64,000 nucleotides of DNA, from contig CAWAMJ010000018.1 in the NCBI GenBank assembly GCA_963783085.1, positions 9,926 through 73,925 on the forward strand, in the 5' to 3' direction. This document shows, one piece after another, positions 63,914 through 64,000 of this stretch (its first letter is position 1; each line of letters begins with the position of its first letter). The translations under genes were made by a program, and so were the position numbers. The notes beneath the pieces were generated by a model. It was given only the letters and a program-made list of their open reading frames with translations. It searched no databases and had not been told where the DNA came from. Source of the DNA: CAVYUC01 sp963783085 (GTDB lineage Bacteria; Bacteroidota; Bacteroidia; Bacteroidales; Prolixibacteraceae).

Positions 63914-64000
63914 GGTAACCAACTAAACTTCATTGAACAATCAAAAATACCTGGATTTCCCGAAGATCCTTTCCCGTTTATTTGATTTTATATTTAAAAG

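Noticed and set aside
63777..63950. 43-codon minus-strand frame at the window edge as the end of a gene
   Set aside because: A stop precedes it and no start or family was recognised; the DNA is better described as a leader region with a hairpin.

Overview
The window is a 64-kb piece of a Bacteroidota chromosome, most likely from the Bacteroidales/Marinilabiliales side of the phylum. The support is two TonB-dependent receptors, a single-chain PurL of about 1230 residues, a DUF5606 protein, GH97/GH27/GH20 hydrolases, OmpA with thrombospondin-type calcium repeats, and promoters of the TTTG / TAnnTTTG type. There is no rRNA, CRISPR array or intact insertion sequence; one tRNA gene, tRNA-Leu(GAG), is present. 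The species assignment is inference.

Layout. 2-1486 is the 3' part of argS. 1863-7466 is the most unusual block: an ECF-like sigma factor, an overlapping membrane protein with repeated anti-sigma-like segments and a TPR tail, a cluster of GAATGTGTGA repeats, a membrane-anchored TPR-CHAT protease gene on the other strand (split by a frameshift), and a 50-residue peptide gene with a double-glycine leader. The sigma gene and the peptide gene share an upstream motif, GGGGTTACC-N13-TAGAAT, with identical spacing. 7496-14065 (minus) is housekeeping: rlmL-like methyltransferase, serine acetyltransferase, a NadR-like kinase with PnuC, a CtpA-type protease and guaA. 14283-28495 holds a LysM protein, ornithine aminotransferase, a BatA/VWA protein, an isoaspartyl peptidase, a CarH-like MerR regulator, a frameshifted gamma-glutamyltransferase, a frameshifted AddB-like nuclease, trmD and a small heat-shock protein.

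28642-34717 is a compact L-arabinose/galactoside block (GH97, araD, araB, GH27) with two simple-sequence repeat tracts between its genes. 34920-48868 holds OmpA, an exonuclease, DUF5606, two TonB-dependent receptors, a second sigma factor, a DJ-1 family protein, purL, tRNA-Leu and an exported methyltransferase-like protein. 49110-55670 (minus) is a tightly coupled operon: a 1231-residue beta-propeller / Rossmann / malectin protein, a lipoprotein, a small membrane protein, a MacB-like permease broken into three frames, and its ATPase. 55780-63776 (minus) is a carbohydrate block with two parallel beta-helix proteins, an exported sugar-isomerase-like lipoprotein, GH20 and a metallophosphoesterase, interrupted by a MITE-like element with target-site duplication.

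Five apparent frameshifts in four genes (CHAT, ggt, addB-like, permease twice) all have the same sense: one extra base relative to the conserved frame. This is either a recurrent sequence error or true gene damage, and it matters for any functional reading.
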